Below are positions 1 through 11,711 of a stretch of DNA of 64,000 nucleotides, piece by piece; the first letter of the stretch is position 1, and each line of letters begins with the position of its first letter. Made by a program: the position numbers and the translations under genes. The stretch is from NCBI GenBank assembly GCA_001557505.1, contig LSAX01000002.1, positions 868,001 to 932,000 on the forward strand, written 5' to 3'. This stretch comes from Reticulascus tulasneorum. Its lineage: Eukaryota; Ascomycota; Sordariomycetes; Glomerellales; Reticulascaceae. The notes under the pieces were generated by a model. The model searched no databases. It was given only the letters and a program-made list of their open reading frames with translations, and was not told the DNA's origin.

Positions 1-822
1 TCGTCGCTAACCTTCCAATTGCTGCCCTCGTCTACGATCACCGCAGCTGGGGTTCGAGTGATGCGGCTCCTGGCCAGCCACGACAAGAGATTATCCCATC
101 TCTCCAAATGTCCGACCTTCAAGATGCCATTACCTACGCTCAGACCTTAGATGAAGTGGACCAAAATAGTGTCGGGATCTGGGGGAACTCTTATGCTGGG
201 GGGCTGGTTTTGCAGGTCGCCGCCGTCGATAAGCGAGTCAAGGCTGCGATTAGCCAGGTAGGAAAGCGAACCAAATATATAATGAAGACACGCAGTCTGA
301 TCTTCCTAGGCACCTGTCACAGACGCAGCATTAGCATTTGATCGTCAAATAAGGCCCGATATGCAACCTATCATGAGCATGATGTTCCAGAACGACCGGC
401 TTGCACGAGCCGCGGGACAAGTACCAGCAACCCTCTGCGTCGCCCATCTCGACCCCGCGGTACCATCGTGCTTGTCAAGCCAGGAAGCGTGGGACTTTTA
501 TACCAGACACGCGGATAAAGTGGGAGACAAGTGGAAGAACGAGGTGACCGTTCGTAGCGTCGAGTATGGTCGCTCATTTAACGGCTCGCACATGATTGAG
601 CGCATTTCGCCTACTCCTTTGTTGCTCGTCGTAGCGAAGCACGACTACGGCGGCCCTACCGACATAGCATTGAGTGCTTACAACCGAGCCCTCGAGCCCA
701 AGAAGCTCGCCTTGGTCGACTGCACTCACTTCGACATACAGGACAGCCAAAACCCTGCTTTCGAGGCTAGTATTGCAAGCCAGATCGAGTTCTTGAAGGA
801 GACACTTTGTAAGGGCAAATAA
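1..822 (+). CDS. alpha/beta hydrolase, polyketide-transferase-like (5' partial)
   Basis: The gene enters from the left edge. Exons are <3-257 and 310-822, with a 52-bp intron (258-309, GTagg...CTAG) whose phase joins the two frames exactly. The visible protein has an oxyanion-region YDHRSWGSSD stretch, the nucleophile elbow GNSYAGG (Ser is the likely nucleophile), a late Asp in VVAKHDYGGP and His in DCTHFDI, so a complete catalytic triad. The YDHRxWGxSDG and PRQEI pattern is what I associate with fungal alpha/beta hydrolases annotated as polyketide transferases or DltD/YcjY-like enzymes, which move or release acyl chains in polyketide pathways. That family call is from memory. No PKS lies inside the window, and the missing upstream sequence would decide whether one sits next door. 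The substrate is unknown. Confidence 0.8.
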
Positions 823-2012
823 GAGACTAACATGATGGAGAGAAGTTTTATAATGAATATTGGTTTGAGAGAACAGGTTTTAGCTAGCTGGCTGTTTAAA
901 TAGAACTTTTTCTATAAAAGGTTATTAAAGTGATAACGTAGAGATGAGGTGAATGTTAAAATTTAGACCTCTTATAGAGTAGGTTAGCAAGGCAGGCCTT
1001 TTCAAGGAAGCTTTATAACATCTTTAATTCAGTCAAACTGACTATTATTGTCAATCTGGTATCCTCGATCAGATCCAGAGAGTCAGAGACCTAATCTATT
1101 CTGGCTGGCCACTGCTATTCAGAAGCCAGTCTGTATTAGCGTCATTCTGGCCGACGCGCTCGACGTGATGGGCAGGTTTATTTGGAATCAGCCGAGATCT
1201 GACTGGCAATTCTCAAGGCTCCACCATGTCAGCACGCACATTTTCTTTCCGTCCTTCCATACCTAGCCTTTGCCCCGTCAGTTAATTAATTTCGTGTCCA
1301 CCAAGATGCGTAATCCGCTGTGATAGTATCAAAGACCTACAAACACCGACTTTACCGTGTTGGTCCCGCAGTCTAGGTATTTGTCGTGCCCGCGGGGGTG
1401 GACAGGGTAAGGCGAACCACGCCGGCATTCGACACGGAGGAATGACGTCAGGGAAATTTTCCGAATGTTACTCGGCGGCTTATCGAATTTCCCGTGCCGG
1501 CTGCCGGGATTTGAAAGTGGAAGGGCAGCGAGCAAGGTGCATTGAAAAGATGGAGTCGTTCACCCCAGCAGGCTGCAGGTCTGCCCAGCCGGGAAAGTCT
1601 TGCGGGTTCGGGCTGGTCCTTCGTCTGCTTTCATCGGAGTCTATGGGCATATGTCAGCACCGCCCCCCCGTCTTTGTAGCTGCCAATCGAGATGACCCCT
1701 TGGGCCATGGTCTTAGCAACAATATGGTCTTCAACCGACAATCCCCGAAATTACATCCACAGCTAGATGCACGCACGACCAAGAGCGATGCGGAATAGTC
1801 GTGGAAGGGCGGCCGACCGCGCGGAGGACATTTGGAATCGACGCTCTGGATTCTGCTACAGTGCTGCGCCCTGCCTCGGGTCGCGAGCTTGAAGTTATCC
1901 ACAGCGCGACTTATAAGAGAGACGGTTCCCGCCGCAACAGCAATGGATATCTTGCAACATCACTCGCCCTCCTCTGCTTCGTCCATAGTAGTCTTCATTT
2001 CCAGCATTCACC
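823..2012. other. intergenic, no gene seen
   Basis: About 1.2 kb. The first 200 bases are AT-rich and fit a 3' flank of the hydrolase. Around 1380-1800 the sequence is GC-rich and open in several frames, but the frames show no recognisable protein. The last 150 bases are probably the promoter and leader of the lipase-like gene. Confidence 0.5.
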
Positions 2013-3434
2013 ATGCTCTCCATGAAATACCTCCTCCTCACCGTGGCCGGACTCTCCGCCGCCGGTGCCCTTTCGGTTCCTCGTCAAGACGCGTTGATTA
2101 ACAAGTCATGCGACCCCGCGTGCCAGGAGCGACAGCTCCACGCCGCATCCTGGGAGCTCGAACAGCGCGCCTCCGCAAACCCGTCCTTCTACGACGTCCC
2201 CGCCAACTTCTCCACCAAGCTCCCGGCCGGTAGCATCCTCAAGATCGAGCACGTCACCGACCTCTCCAATTATACCATTCCCGGCCCGATGTCCCTGTCC
2301 CGGATCCTCTATACCACCACAAACCTCAACGGCATCATCTTCCCCGCGTCCGCGTACATCCTGTGGCCCACGACCGAGGCCAAGGTCCGCAGCGACAAGG
2401 GCTTCCCCGTGGTCGCCTGGGCCCACGGGACCACCGGCAGCCAGGGCCCCTGTGCGCCGAGCAATTACCGCAGCCTACAGTACCACTTCATGGTGCCCTT
2501 CACCCTCGCCATGGAGGGCTACGCGGTCGTGGCAGCTGATTATCTTGGCCTCGGCGTCTCCAAGCTGCCCAATGGAGAGACGATCCAACACCCGTGGCTG
2601 ACCGGCGCCTCCCACGCCAACGACATCGCCAACGCCATCATCGCCGCTCGCTCCGCCTTCCCCCAGTACCTCACCCCCAAGGGCCAGTTCGTCACCATGG
2701 GGCACTCCCAGGGAGGCGTCGCCGCCTGGGCCTTCGCCGAGAGGCAGGTCGAGAAACCTGTCAGCGGCTACAAGGGCACAATCTCTATCGCCCCGCCTCC
2801 ACACGTCCTCGACCAGTTACGGATCTTGGGCGAGAGCACCCCCTTTACCGCCCCCGTCATCGCCAGCATCACGGCCTCTTATCCCAGCTACAACTACTCC
2901 GGCCTGACTGCCTTTGGGTATGACCGCTGGCGCAACGTGCTCGAGCCGTTGAAGGGCTGCTTCCCCTCGTCCAACCTTCTGTTCTCTGACACTACGCCTG
3001 ACAAGATCGCAAAGCCGAAGTGGTATGACGAGGCGATCCCGAAGGCGTGGAACGAGCGGGCGGGCGTCGGCGGCAAGAAATTCAAGGGCCCGCTATTGGT
3101 CATTGCCGGCGCCATCGATGATGCCGTTGCGCTGGACGGCTCGGCTGGTGTGAATGTCGCCGTGGACAACACGTGCAAGCTGATCAAGAAGGGGCTACAT
3201 GAGTCCCTGGAGTTGTCCGTGTACGAGAACATGAATCACTTCCCCGTCATCCAGGGCAGCCACCTGCAGTGGATGGAGTGGATCAATGAGCGCCTCTCAG
3301 GAAAGTCCGCCCCTAAGAGCCAGTGCAAGAAGACTACGGTCAAGGGGTTCCGGACAGAGTTCAGTATCGGCCCGGCCTTCCCGAACTTCCTGCTCTCGCC
3401 CACCGGCGCCGACACCTGGAAGGGCTTCCTCTAG
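2013..3434 (+). CDS. secreted lipase-like alpha/beta hydrolase
   Basis: A single-exon gene of 473 aa. The first 20 residues form a signal peptide (Lys, hydrophobic core, Ala-rich end), so the product is exported. The chosen ATG has a CACC context; the next in-frame ATG is three codons later. The central HGTTGSQGPC, ADYLGLGV and HPWLTGASHAND blocks and the nucleophile elbow GHSQGG (Ser232) match the fungal secretory lipase group (PF03583-like). A late Asp (GAIDDAV) and His (NMNHFPV) complete the triad. There are several N-glycosylation sequons. Likely substrates are triglycerides or other esters outside the cell, but some relatives have no proven activity. The third codon position is strongly C/G, unlike the neighbours, and this also creates long spurious antisense frames. 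The gene appears intact. Confidence 0.88.
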   Translation: MLSMKYLLLTVAGLSAAGALSVPRQDALINKSCDPACQERQLHAASWELEQRASANPSFYDVPANFSTKLPAGSILKIEHVTDLSNYTIPGPMSLSRILYTTTNLNGIIFPASAYILWPTTEAKVRSDKGFPVVAWAHGTTGSQGPCAPSNYRSLQYHFMVPFTLAMEGYAVVAADYLGLGVSKLPNGETIQHPWLTGASHANDIANAIIAARSAFPQYLTPKGQFVTMGHSQGGVAAWAFAERQVEKPVSGYKGTISIAPPPHVLDQLRILGESTPFTAPVIASITASYPSYNYSGLTAFGYDRWRNVLEPLKGCFPSSNLLFSDTTPDKIAKPKWYDEAIPKAWNERAGVGGKKFKGPLLVIAGAIDDAVALDGSAGVNVAVDNTCKLIKKGLHESLELSVYENMNHFPVIQGSHLQWMEWINERLSGKSAPKSQCKKTTVKGFRTEFSIGPAFPNFLLSPTGADTWKGFL

Positions 3435-4650
3435 TCCGGCAAGTGCAGATGATCTAGAGACGCGATGAAGCAATAATTTGCTCGCCGCGAAATTGTCAAT
3501 TGACTTTCTTATGTAATTAGATGTTCCTATGTATTTAGGTTTTCCTCTGTAACTAGATCGGCCGTCTACCGTAGACTTTCATATATTATAAATGTACATT
3601 TTCCAACCTCTATTTTAGGGGAGTGGCCGCGAATCAACTTTGTCTTGATTTGAAACCTCAAGTGCAATTACTTGGCAGGCGGCCACCTCCGTAGAGTCCT
3701 CGTTGCTGAGCCCTCCCCGGTGCTTGAATATTCTTCTGGTATCAAGCCGATGCTTGGGAACTGTTGCCAGGAGGTTATAATGAAGATGAGGGAGGTTGAT
3801 AGCTCGTGGCAGAGACTGGATATAGTTTTTCTAGGCTGGAGATAAAATTAAATGAATCTCTGGCCTTTGACAGCAGTGTCTGTAGCTCATCAATGATAAT
3901 CATTCCATCAGTTTTCCAGAACCTAGACATTCTCAGAACCCTTTACTCCCGCTAGGAAGACCTAAGGGTTTCCTCTTAGGCCCTTTTATCTTTCCGGCTT
4001 CCAAACTTTTCATTCCCGAGGAGCTCCAGGTATTGAAGTGTAATACAAAGGACATCAGGAATTATCACCTGAATAGCAATCTATTTTGCTTGCAGTTCCA
4101 TTTAATGAATGCTATAATTGTGATACCATAGCATTATAGGTTCCCGATGCTCTTGCTGGTTACCAATGGCATGGTTACAAGGAAGGCTGTGTACAAATCA
4201 GACCCGAGCATATAAAGACGATAGTGCAGTGGTCGAGGTTTTCGAGTATATCTCGTCAAACAGTGCAAGCAGGGCCTGAGGAGGAGAAGAGGCGCACTAT
4301 TATGCAATAGATTCGTAATTACGACTTGAGCTCGAGCTTACATGACAAAGCCAGAGAGCGTGCAGTGAAGTATTGCGGCACCGAGAATCTCAACATCATA
4401 ACATAAATCTCATAAATTTTCATGCTCACAAGACTTTTTCCAGCACTCGTTAACTGAGTTTGGTTTACTCTCTTCGAAAAGTAACGACCGACATGAAGAT
4501 AACAGCCACTCCTTCGCATAAGAATCCACTGTTCGCAACCTCGACCCAAAATTGATCAATGATAGTGACCAACCGCGTCATGTTCGGAACTCGCGAATAA
4601 TCTCACAATGAATTGGAGATATTCTTGTTTGTGCAAGCCAAAGAGTCAAT
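3435..4650. other. intergenic, no gene seen
   Basis: About 1.2 kb of mixed composition between two convergent genes (lipase-like on +, cysteine-rich protein on -). I see no coding signature and no RNA gene. Confidence 0.5.
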
Positions 4651-5222
4651 TTAGCAAGAATAAGCAGAATTCTTAACGACCGCCCGTAAGGATAGCCCAG
4701 AGTCGCCGTGGCAAGTGCAGCCTCCGCCCTCGCTGTCTAAATGTCAGCACGCTCATCATTTTTAAAACAAATCGGCCATAGATCTTACCACTGAGGGTTG
4801 GTAGGGCAGCAAAGAACCCTGACGAAGTTGGTAGCCCAGCCGGCTTCCCAGCGACTGAGGTGAGTGTTCTCAAAGACGTAGTCGTTAAAAACGCAGACTC
4901 GGGCACTTCCCCATGACCAAGTCATAACATGCTGCGCTGGGAGGTAAGTTAGGCCGTTGGGGTTATTGTTCTGGAGTTCCTTCCTCAGGTTGATAGTGTC
5001 AGACCTGCTAAAGAGGTTGGCCCCAGCGCCGCAAAAGTCACGCTTCGCCAGCGGGGAGGCAATCTCATCGCGTTCAGAAATCGCCGTGTCTGTGGTGTTC
5101 ACTGAAAATACACCATCGAAGACGAGTGCTTCAACCGGCACATAGTCAGGATCAAAAATAGGCGCGGCTAAGCCAAAGATTGGGTAGATGGCTAAGGCCG
5201 CGAAGACAGTGGAAGCCAACAT
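4651..5222 (-). CDS. small cysteine-rich secreted protein (effector candidate)
   Basis: Two exons (5222-4789 and 4732-4651) are joined by a 56-bp intron (4733-4788, GTAAG...ACAG) and give 171 aa. The first ORF runs into a stop two bases past the donor; splicing adds a Gly/Cys-rich tail. The N-terminus is a signal peptide ending near AAP. An acidic propeptide follows up to a dibasic site (SPLAKR) just before the first Cys, typical of Kex2 processing. The mature part has eight Cys (one CC pair and one CTC), enough for four disulfides, and several Trp. I recognise no named domain; an Hce2-like relationship was considered but not supported. Size, secretion and Cys content fit a fungal effector or antimicrobial-type protein. 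The function is unknown. Confidence 0.72.
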
Positions 5223-7253
5223 TATTGCAGATGTTGGAAGATATGTTGGAAGAATGGGTACAAGTAAGAGTTGCTCTTTATAGGATTTGATAGTGTATTC
5301 GTTGTGTTATTTGTGATGATGTTGGAGATTCTTCCTGAGCAGGAGAGGATTTGCGAGCCCTTTTATAGAGTTTCCTCTACAATCCATGTCTTTTGACTTC
5401 TTTGAATGAATGCAAGCCACCTTTAGAACTTTAATGAGTCCATTCTACGTTCAATGTCACGCCAAAAAGGCGCGTAAATTGCTGACAGGACATGAACACA
5501 ATGGAACCTCAGCATCTATCTACATGTTAACCTGGGGCGCGTAGAGTGAAGGCATTCATGCCACAGGACTGAATAATAGATTTTTAGTAACACATTTATC
5601 GTTCTACATCTGATGCTATTGGTCTAGGCAACTCGCCATCGGATGCGGTCAGCATTTAGCTGAATCACTGAACGGACAACCAGTATTTGCCGAGATAGCG
5701 TCCCTGCGCAACGCACTTGTCGCCAATGCCAAGTCAGAGGCTGGCGCCTCATGTACGCCTCATTGTGCTAAAAGTTTACTAAGAAGCCTCTCAGCTTCTA
5801 GTGATTGGGTGTCTGTTCAATGCTATGCTCGATCCTTACTTGCTATATGCGGCTCTGTTGGATAATAGGCAATTCCAACTAGTGAGGTTCGAGGCCCGTG
5901 GGTTGGGGTAGCTGCAATGCAACCGACATCTCGTAGCTTGGGACCTACTTCGGGAACTAGCAGTTGGAGAAATGATTTGCATATGCCCTTCTGTGGAGCA
6001 ACGGGATGCGTATTTACCGTCAAGACTGCCAAGACAGCAACGCCCAAGACAGCCTGCCGGGAGGCTGAAACGAAGCGCAATCGCACCTTGAGACCTCCTT
6101 TCAGCTGTCGGCATCTCACTGCGTCAATGCTTCGCCCAATTGATGTTGTGGTCAAACTCTGCACAGTCCTTGGGGGCCGTTGTGGCGACCAATTAATGTG
6201 AAGCTTACAACAGCAGCCCAGCCATAAAGTTCTTAATATTGCCCACCCCATGCACAGATCAATCCCGCCCCCCGATGCAGTCATCTCACCCGCAAGATCT
6301 TTCGGTGTGCACGGCCAGCGCGCCTCACGCGAGTTCCAGCGCTCTAGACTCTAGAGATTATTGAAAATAAGCATAGATCCTGAGCCTATTCGGCTGTCTG
6401 TATCCCTGTACCCGCGATTCCTACCGCTGCACTTGTGAGAGTTTAAAGCTCAGCCATCCAGTCGCTTGGACATCAAGATGAGGTAAAGGCTGGATGACTG
6501 CCTACAGAACATTGACGCAATGCAACGGTCACTACATTTTGGGGGGGTGTGGGCACCAATCAAAGCTATAACCGTCACTAGCCAAATGTCCAATAAACTA
6601 GAAGTGCTACCATATGACTCGGGACTGAAGTTTCCCCGCCGTCTCAAAGAGAGCTTGAACAACGCTTCTGATTGCAATCAGGCGGTCAGGCCAGTTGCTT
6701 CAGTTGCCTATGTTCAATAGCTCGTTTATGTGTCCAGTGACAAGTCATTGAGGGTTTCAATGCATGTCGGATGCCATCAGCCAAACAAATGCAACGCCAC
6801 GTCTACCTGGGTTGCTTTGCTTATAGGTAGGTAGTTATAGAAATCTCCTTTTCCGGGGTTTATCTTGCGAGCATGGTCTATTTTGGGCGGTGTTTGAGCC
6901 CGTAATCTTTTACTTTACACTGCCGTCCTCACATCAGGATAGGGGCTCCATGGTGTATTTGCATTTCGTAATTCAATGGCATTTGAGGTGTTGTATTTAG
7001 AGATGGAAGCCAATGAAGCTGCCCAAGATCAATAACTCGAAGTCGACCCCAGAGGAAAAAGAAGGGCTTGCTAGGCAAGAAGAAGATCGCGGCATTAACA
7101 AGGGACTGAGGTGCAAGTAGAAAGATTCATGTCAGTACCTGCTCGTAAGAATAGGCCGAGTTCTTGAATATATATTTCACTCTAAGATTCACCTCAAAAT
7201 CTACTTTAGTAGTTGAATATTCATGTTGACTTCATGCAGTTCGTTTCCCCCCA
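5223..7253. other. intergenic, no gene seen
   Basis: About 2 kb. Both strands have scattered open frames (for example 5823-6284 minus), but they overlap each other, lack family resemblance and have no convincing start or intron pattern. The first 300 bases should hold the promoter of the cysteine-rich protein gene. Confidence 0.45.
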
Positions 7254-8718
7254 TCAAGTCTGGTCAGCCTCCGGTGAATTCATGACTTCGACAGTCTGAG
7301 CCCCTTTCCTCCAACTTGGATGGCCCTCGGGGTTTCTCTCTAACTCTGCCATCCCTTTAGCTTCCCAACTCTCCTTTCCCGCCAAAATCTCCCAGTGGTC
7401 TATGGCCAATCTGGCCCACTTCTTCGTCTCCTCTAGGTCGCCCAACTGACTTGAAGCATATGCCGCAATGTCAAAATATCTGCCTCTTGGCGCAAGTAAT
7501 CCCTCATCTTCGTATAGTCGTAACAGTTCCTGGGTGTGCTCCAGGATCTTGGGTAGCTGGCCATGAGAGTTTGACAGCAAGGTCTTGACCGCGCTGATCC
7601 TTTCCCGTCGGGCGTCGGAAAGAGCTAGGAGAGTGGGCGCGGAAGAGCAAATGCTGCAAGTGCAGTTGAAATTCCATTTTTTTGATAGAAGCTCTTGGCG
7701 CTCCGGGTGGGCACGGTCGTCGAGAAACGTATCAATGTCTGCTATTGTTAGTTCCGAGGTTGATGGCAAGGCATGAGTGACGTACAACTGAAGAGGACTT
7801 CCTCGTTGGTTCCAATGTCTCTCAACGCAAAGACTTCAAGGGCCAGGGTAGTTTCATTCAAACGATAAAATGCACTAGACATGATTAACATTCTCTACAG
7901 CTCCGGAGTTTGTTGCACTTGAGCTTACTTTGGACGGCAATCATGGTTTATTCTCTATGAAATGTTAGCTGATTAATCGAGGAGAGTTTCATTCAGGCAC
8001 ATACAGCGGTATCCGCCAAAATGGCTAAATGCGAAGCACCATTTCCATAGGACTGACGGATCGAGTTTGTCCGCAGGATGGACGCAAGCTCATCACCTTC
8101 GGGGCTCTTGGCTAACTTGCGAATGCCTTTTCTAGTTTCTATTGGAAGCTGCAAGACTGCCCACCAGTGAGCATCTTCAAAGTCGTCTTGGTCCAAGGCA
8201 ATGATGGCATCTGTTGATATCAGTAAGCTGGGGTAGTCAACCAATACCACCTCTCCAGCTTTGACAGGCGCTTTAGCAAATATTCCCATGCCGCGATCTG
8301 GGATTTCTCTGGCCTCGTAGAGCTTAGTAGCCAGGTTTGGTGGTGCAGTTTCATTGTTTCGCTTGCCAAGATCACTCTTTGCTGCAAGGTGGGCGGCCAC
8401 AGCAGGAGTTGTGATGATGCTTGCCCCCATTCCTGACCGGAAGTTGGCGTTAGTGAAAACGCAGAACTTTCGTTTTCTTCTGGTTTCGCCCTCTTCTGCT
8501 GGCGGATTGATGCAATGAGGTTTGTGAGTCCATGGCGAATGTCCAGTCTCTGAATCTAGACCTTCGAGCGGAAGGCAGATGTAATTCTCAACAGAGAAAA
8601 ACGCAGGCGCTTCGAGACCAGTAGCAGTACACGTTGATTCTATCGCCTCGGCAGCCTGTGCTAGTGATGCTACATTGCGAAGAACGAAAAAAGCCAGAAA
8701 CTTGACATGTCGCTGCAT
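7254..8718 (-). CDS. SET-domain protein with N-terminal signal peptide
   Basis: Four exons: 8718-8005, 7954-7929, 7874-7786, 7738-7254 (introns of 50, 54 and 47 bp), giving 437 aa. All three introns restore the SET core: ARINHDCRPN, then ALRDIGTNEEV, then FSYIDTF. The SET domain starts near YEAREIPDRGMGIFA (about residue 135) and ends with a post-SET-like CTCSIC cluster. The C-terminal helical part resembles TPR-like tails of SMYD-type fungal proteins. Family members transfer methyl groups from S-adenosylmethionine to lysine. The ATG at 8718 is the first Met and gives a basic, hydrophobic signal-like N-terminus followed by Cys-rich sequence, so the protein may enter the secretory pathway, which is odd for a methyltransferase. 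Similar proteins are frequent and multicopy in fungi (from memory). The gene appears intact. Confidence 0.85.
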
Positions 8719-10386
8719 TTTGGGTGTACTTGTGCAACGTCGCAATTATCTACGCTCTTTACTAGGAAAGACTGAGACTGAAGGTGAGAGAGACAAATGT
8801 GTGGTCGAGGAGGCTCTGCAATTGATATTTTTCGTTTGCAAAAATAAAAGACACATATTCCACAGCAAATAGCTTGCAATCTATCTCCTTCATTACTGTG
8901 CATGTGGCCAGTTGTTGGGTCTTGGGTGCTTGGCGATGGTGATCTCATATGCGGCTGATTAGCCGTACCGCTTGCACCGTGTAACAACCTCCGAACTTCC
9001 ATATCCCCGGGTAAATAAGACCATAGATGTTGTCAATTGGGCGATGCGACAAAAAGAAGACGCCGTAACAGCACTCCAGTATATCTCACATCAATACCTA
9101 ACCTTCTTCTCATCACCTCCCTCTTGGTCTCGCTGCGTCTGCACACGTCTCTACCTGCTTCATAGCTATATTCGATCGTTATAAGCATCGCAGTTCTTCT
9201 TACAAGGACGATTAACATGACTCCTCTCACGAGACTTACGGCGAGATCTTTTCTGTCACGTCGAGGGACAGTGTACGCGAAACCATGGGTAGTTGCGGCG
9301 TGTCTAGTCGAAAGGAGGCTACACCATAAAAATCCGTTTGCTCGCAAAAGGCCAGATCTAATGCGACGTTACCATGATATCGTCCAAGAGTCTGGGTCCT
9401 ACACTGCCGCGCGAGCGTTGCAGATGTATCAGTGCAAGTACATAACAAAGTGACTTAAAAACCCATCATTGTCGTGAGTCATCAACCAATTCCTATGGGA
9501 AGTCCTGTGGGAAGTCCGGTTGAAATTCTGTTTCTGAGGCCATCTGTTGCACCACTGCGGCCAAACAGGACGCGAGAAGTCTAGTATCCGTTGGCGAAAC
9601 TCTTGGATGCCAGAGAGACAACCATGGGCAAGGAGATGTGCATTCTGCATCCTAGAGACCTCGATGGTGCTGTTGAATCATGGGCCGTTTTCTTTCTTCA
9701 GTCGAAAGATCGATTACAAGAGTCCTATCCAGGAGCGAACGCCATACATAGTCAGTTCGACAGTCTATGAGAAGCTTTGGCGTCTCTGAAATGTTCCCAT
9801 CCTAAAGTAAATGAGAAGGATATTGTACTCGAATATATGCGTCAAACACAACTATGGGTGCGCCAGGCCACTCAGAATGTAGGAGACAGCAATTAGATAA
9901 GATTTGAGATCTGTCATCACAGTTGATCAGAACCATCCAGCACACTTGCAGAATGAGCAGCCAAAAAGCGGTCTATTTAGACTCGTACAAGTAGCACTCT
10001 TCCACTGGGTCCTTTCTTTAACTGTAGGCTCAATCGAGTATTATGTATTTGCAAGTACCGTGTTTACCGTCTATGCAGTTAGCTGCCACATATAATTTCG
10101 CTCAGCAAGAAAGTGGAAGTGGGGGGCTGTTGGTGCAAGTCAATTAGTCACACTCTGCACCAGCGATCTGATAGGCCGAGTTTCTAACCGTCTTCCTCGC
10201 CACAAGGCACAGCAATACAATGCCAACCATATTAGAGTTTTACCACAGCCATGAATCTGAAGATGTGTGTGTGGGAGTACTGAAGAAGAGGGGTTCTAGG
10301 GTGTTGGTTATCTTATAATTTGGCCCAACGCTCTAGACATGTAGTGTTCCGCTGCTGCAAATCTTTCACGGTTTGCTAGCGACCAT
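8719..10386. other. intergenic, no gene seen
   Basis: About 1.7 kb between a leftward and a rightward gene, so it must hold both promoters. Small frames (8972-9184, 9217-9453, 9547-9789) show no domain, signal peptide or splice logic, and I do not call them. Confidence 0.45.
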
Positions 10387-10464
10387 ATGTTCTATTGCCC
10401 TGACACCATCACCATCAGGCCACTGTATCTTTCCACTAGAAGCATCGCGCGAAATTCGGCTACG

Positions 10465-10974
10465 ATGCATAGCTCTGTCTTCTTCCCGATCGCATTCTGC
10501 TCTCCCGCCATTGCCGACCTACTCATGCAGTCGCAGCCGCACCATGTCTTCGCCGCCATCGAGGCCAGGGGTACGCCTGAATGCAAATCAGCCATCTCAA
10601 GCCTGGTTCCTAAAATCTTCGGCGACTTTCCTACAGCCCCGCCCGACGTTAGCAGTTTTGTCCAGACTGCTGGCATCACCGTAACGGATCCATGTCAAGA
10701 CCCTGTCGTCATGGGTACGATGGCTAGCCAGTTCTCGGAATACCTTAGTAGCCTGCATAATTGGGAAAGCAGTCATGTTACCGATTATCAAAGTATCTTC
10801 GCGGCTTGCACAGACGTGCCTGAGGGCAAGGATTTCTTTTTATCCTCAGGGACTATCTGCAGCTCGGATTTGGCGAAGTTTACTAGTGCAACTGAGAATG
10901 TTGGACCGAGGGAAACGGGGATGGTGGCGGCTGCTGCCGTGGGGTTTGCCGGTTTTATTGTCGTTGCCATGTAA
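10465..10974 (+). CDS. probable GPI-anchored surface protein (infection-structure-specific/DUF7735-like)
   Basis: A single-exon gene. The frame is open from an ATG at 10387, but the ATG at 10465 gives a clean signal peptide and a 169-aa product, so I prefer it. The protein has a short secreted body with Cys in ECKSA, DPCQDP, ACTD and ICSSD, a PTAPPDVSSFV segment, and a C-terminal hydrophobic stretch (GMVAAAAVGFAGF) ending almost at the stop. That layout is typical of a GPI-anchored wall or membrane protein. The spacing of the Pro-rich, DPC and late C motifs recalls fungal proteins annotated as infection structure specific (DUF7735), but this is a weak, memory-based match. The catalytic role is none or unknown. 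Confidence 0.65.
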   Translation: MHSSVFFPIAFCSPAIADLLMQSQPHHVFAAIEARGTPECKSAISSLVPKIFGDFPTAPPDVSSFVQTAGITVTDPCQDPVVMGTMASQFSEYLSSLHNWESSHVTDYQSIFAACTDVPEGKDFFLSSGTICSSDLAKFTSATENVGPRETGMVAAAAVGFAGFIVVAM

Positions 10975-11711
10975 GCAGGTGATGTTCTAGATCGTCGATA
11001 TCTGGTTGAATGAACGGCTTTTGAAGTTCGTTCAGAGCTAAGGGTGAAATAGTAAGACAGTTTTATACTGTCTCTGTTATTCATGGAAACAGTTCCTATT
11101 CCTATATCCATAATGCGAAAACACTGACACGCCAGTTGTTTGGACAAGTAGAGTTCCAATATCATATCACTCCTGCTACAGTGACTGAAATAGAGCCTGA
11201 ACTGTGCTAATGAAAGGATTTCGTGCAAATATGTTGATAAACTTCTGATTTCACAGTAGCAGCTACGAGAAATGGCGAGGGAAATATGTCGTGGCTGCTT
11301 CAGACTAGCTACACACAGGTGGTGGGAAAGCAGCGCCACTATCGCAATACAGGCCTGTGTGACCGCTATCTCCTGTGATGCCTGTCTTCAAGAGTCTCCC
11401 ATATTAACATCAAGTTCGAACCTGGGCATACAAGTAGATAGATAAACATTAGAATCTAAAGTGGCTTACAATAGCCTTCGTTTAGTAAAGCCAAACTATA
11501 GTAGCTACACGTAAGCTAGTATTGCCTCATCTAGCCCTACGAGGCCATATGAGTTTGCCAACGCCGAATCTAAGCCAGTCCCGACCTGGACTGAGCATAA
11601 AGTAGCGAGGCACCTTATCTTAGAAGGCTGGGTGATGATTATATAGAGGTAAAGGAACAAATCGGCTCCAACTCTGCCCGGAAATATCAGCACGAAGTGC
11701 AACCCTCCGAA
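10975..11711. other. intergenic, no gene seen
   Basis: About 740 bases between convergent genes, AT-rich, with no coding signal. It probably carries the two 3' flanks. Confidence 0.5.

Noticed and set aside
2106..2804. Long minus-strand frames opposite the lipase-like gene
   Set aside because: They are by-products of GC-rich third positions; the products are low-complexity Gly/Val/Asp with no family features.
5823..6284. Overlapping frames on both strands
   Set aside because: No domain or splice support on either strand; could be old transposon debris but cannot be shown by eye.
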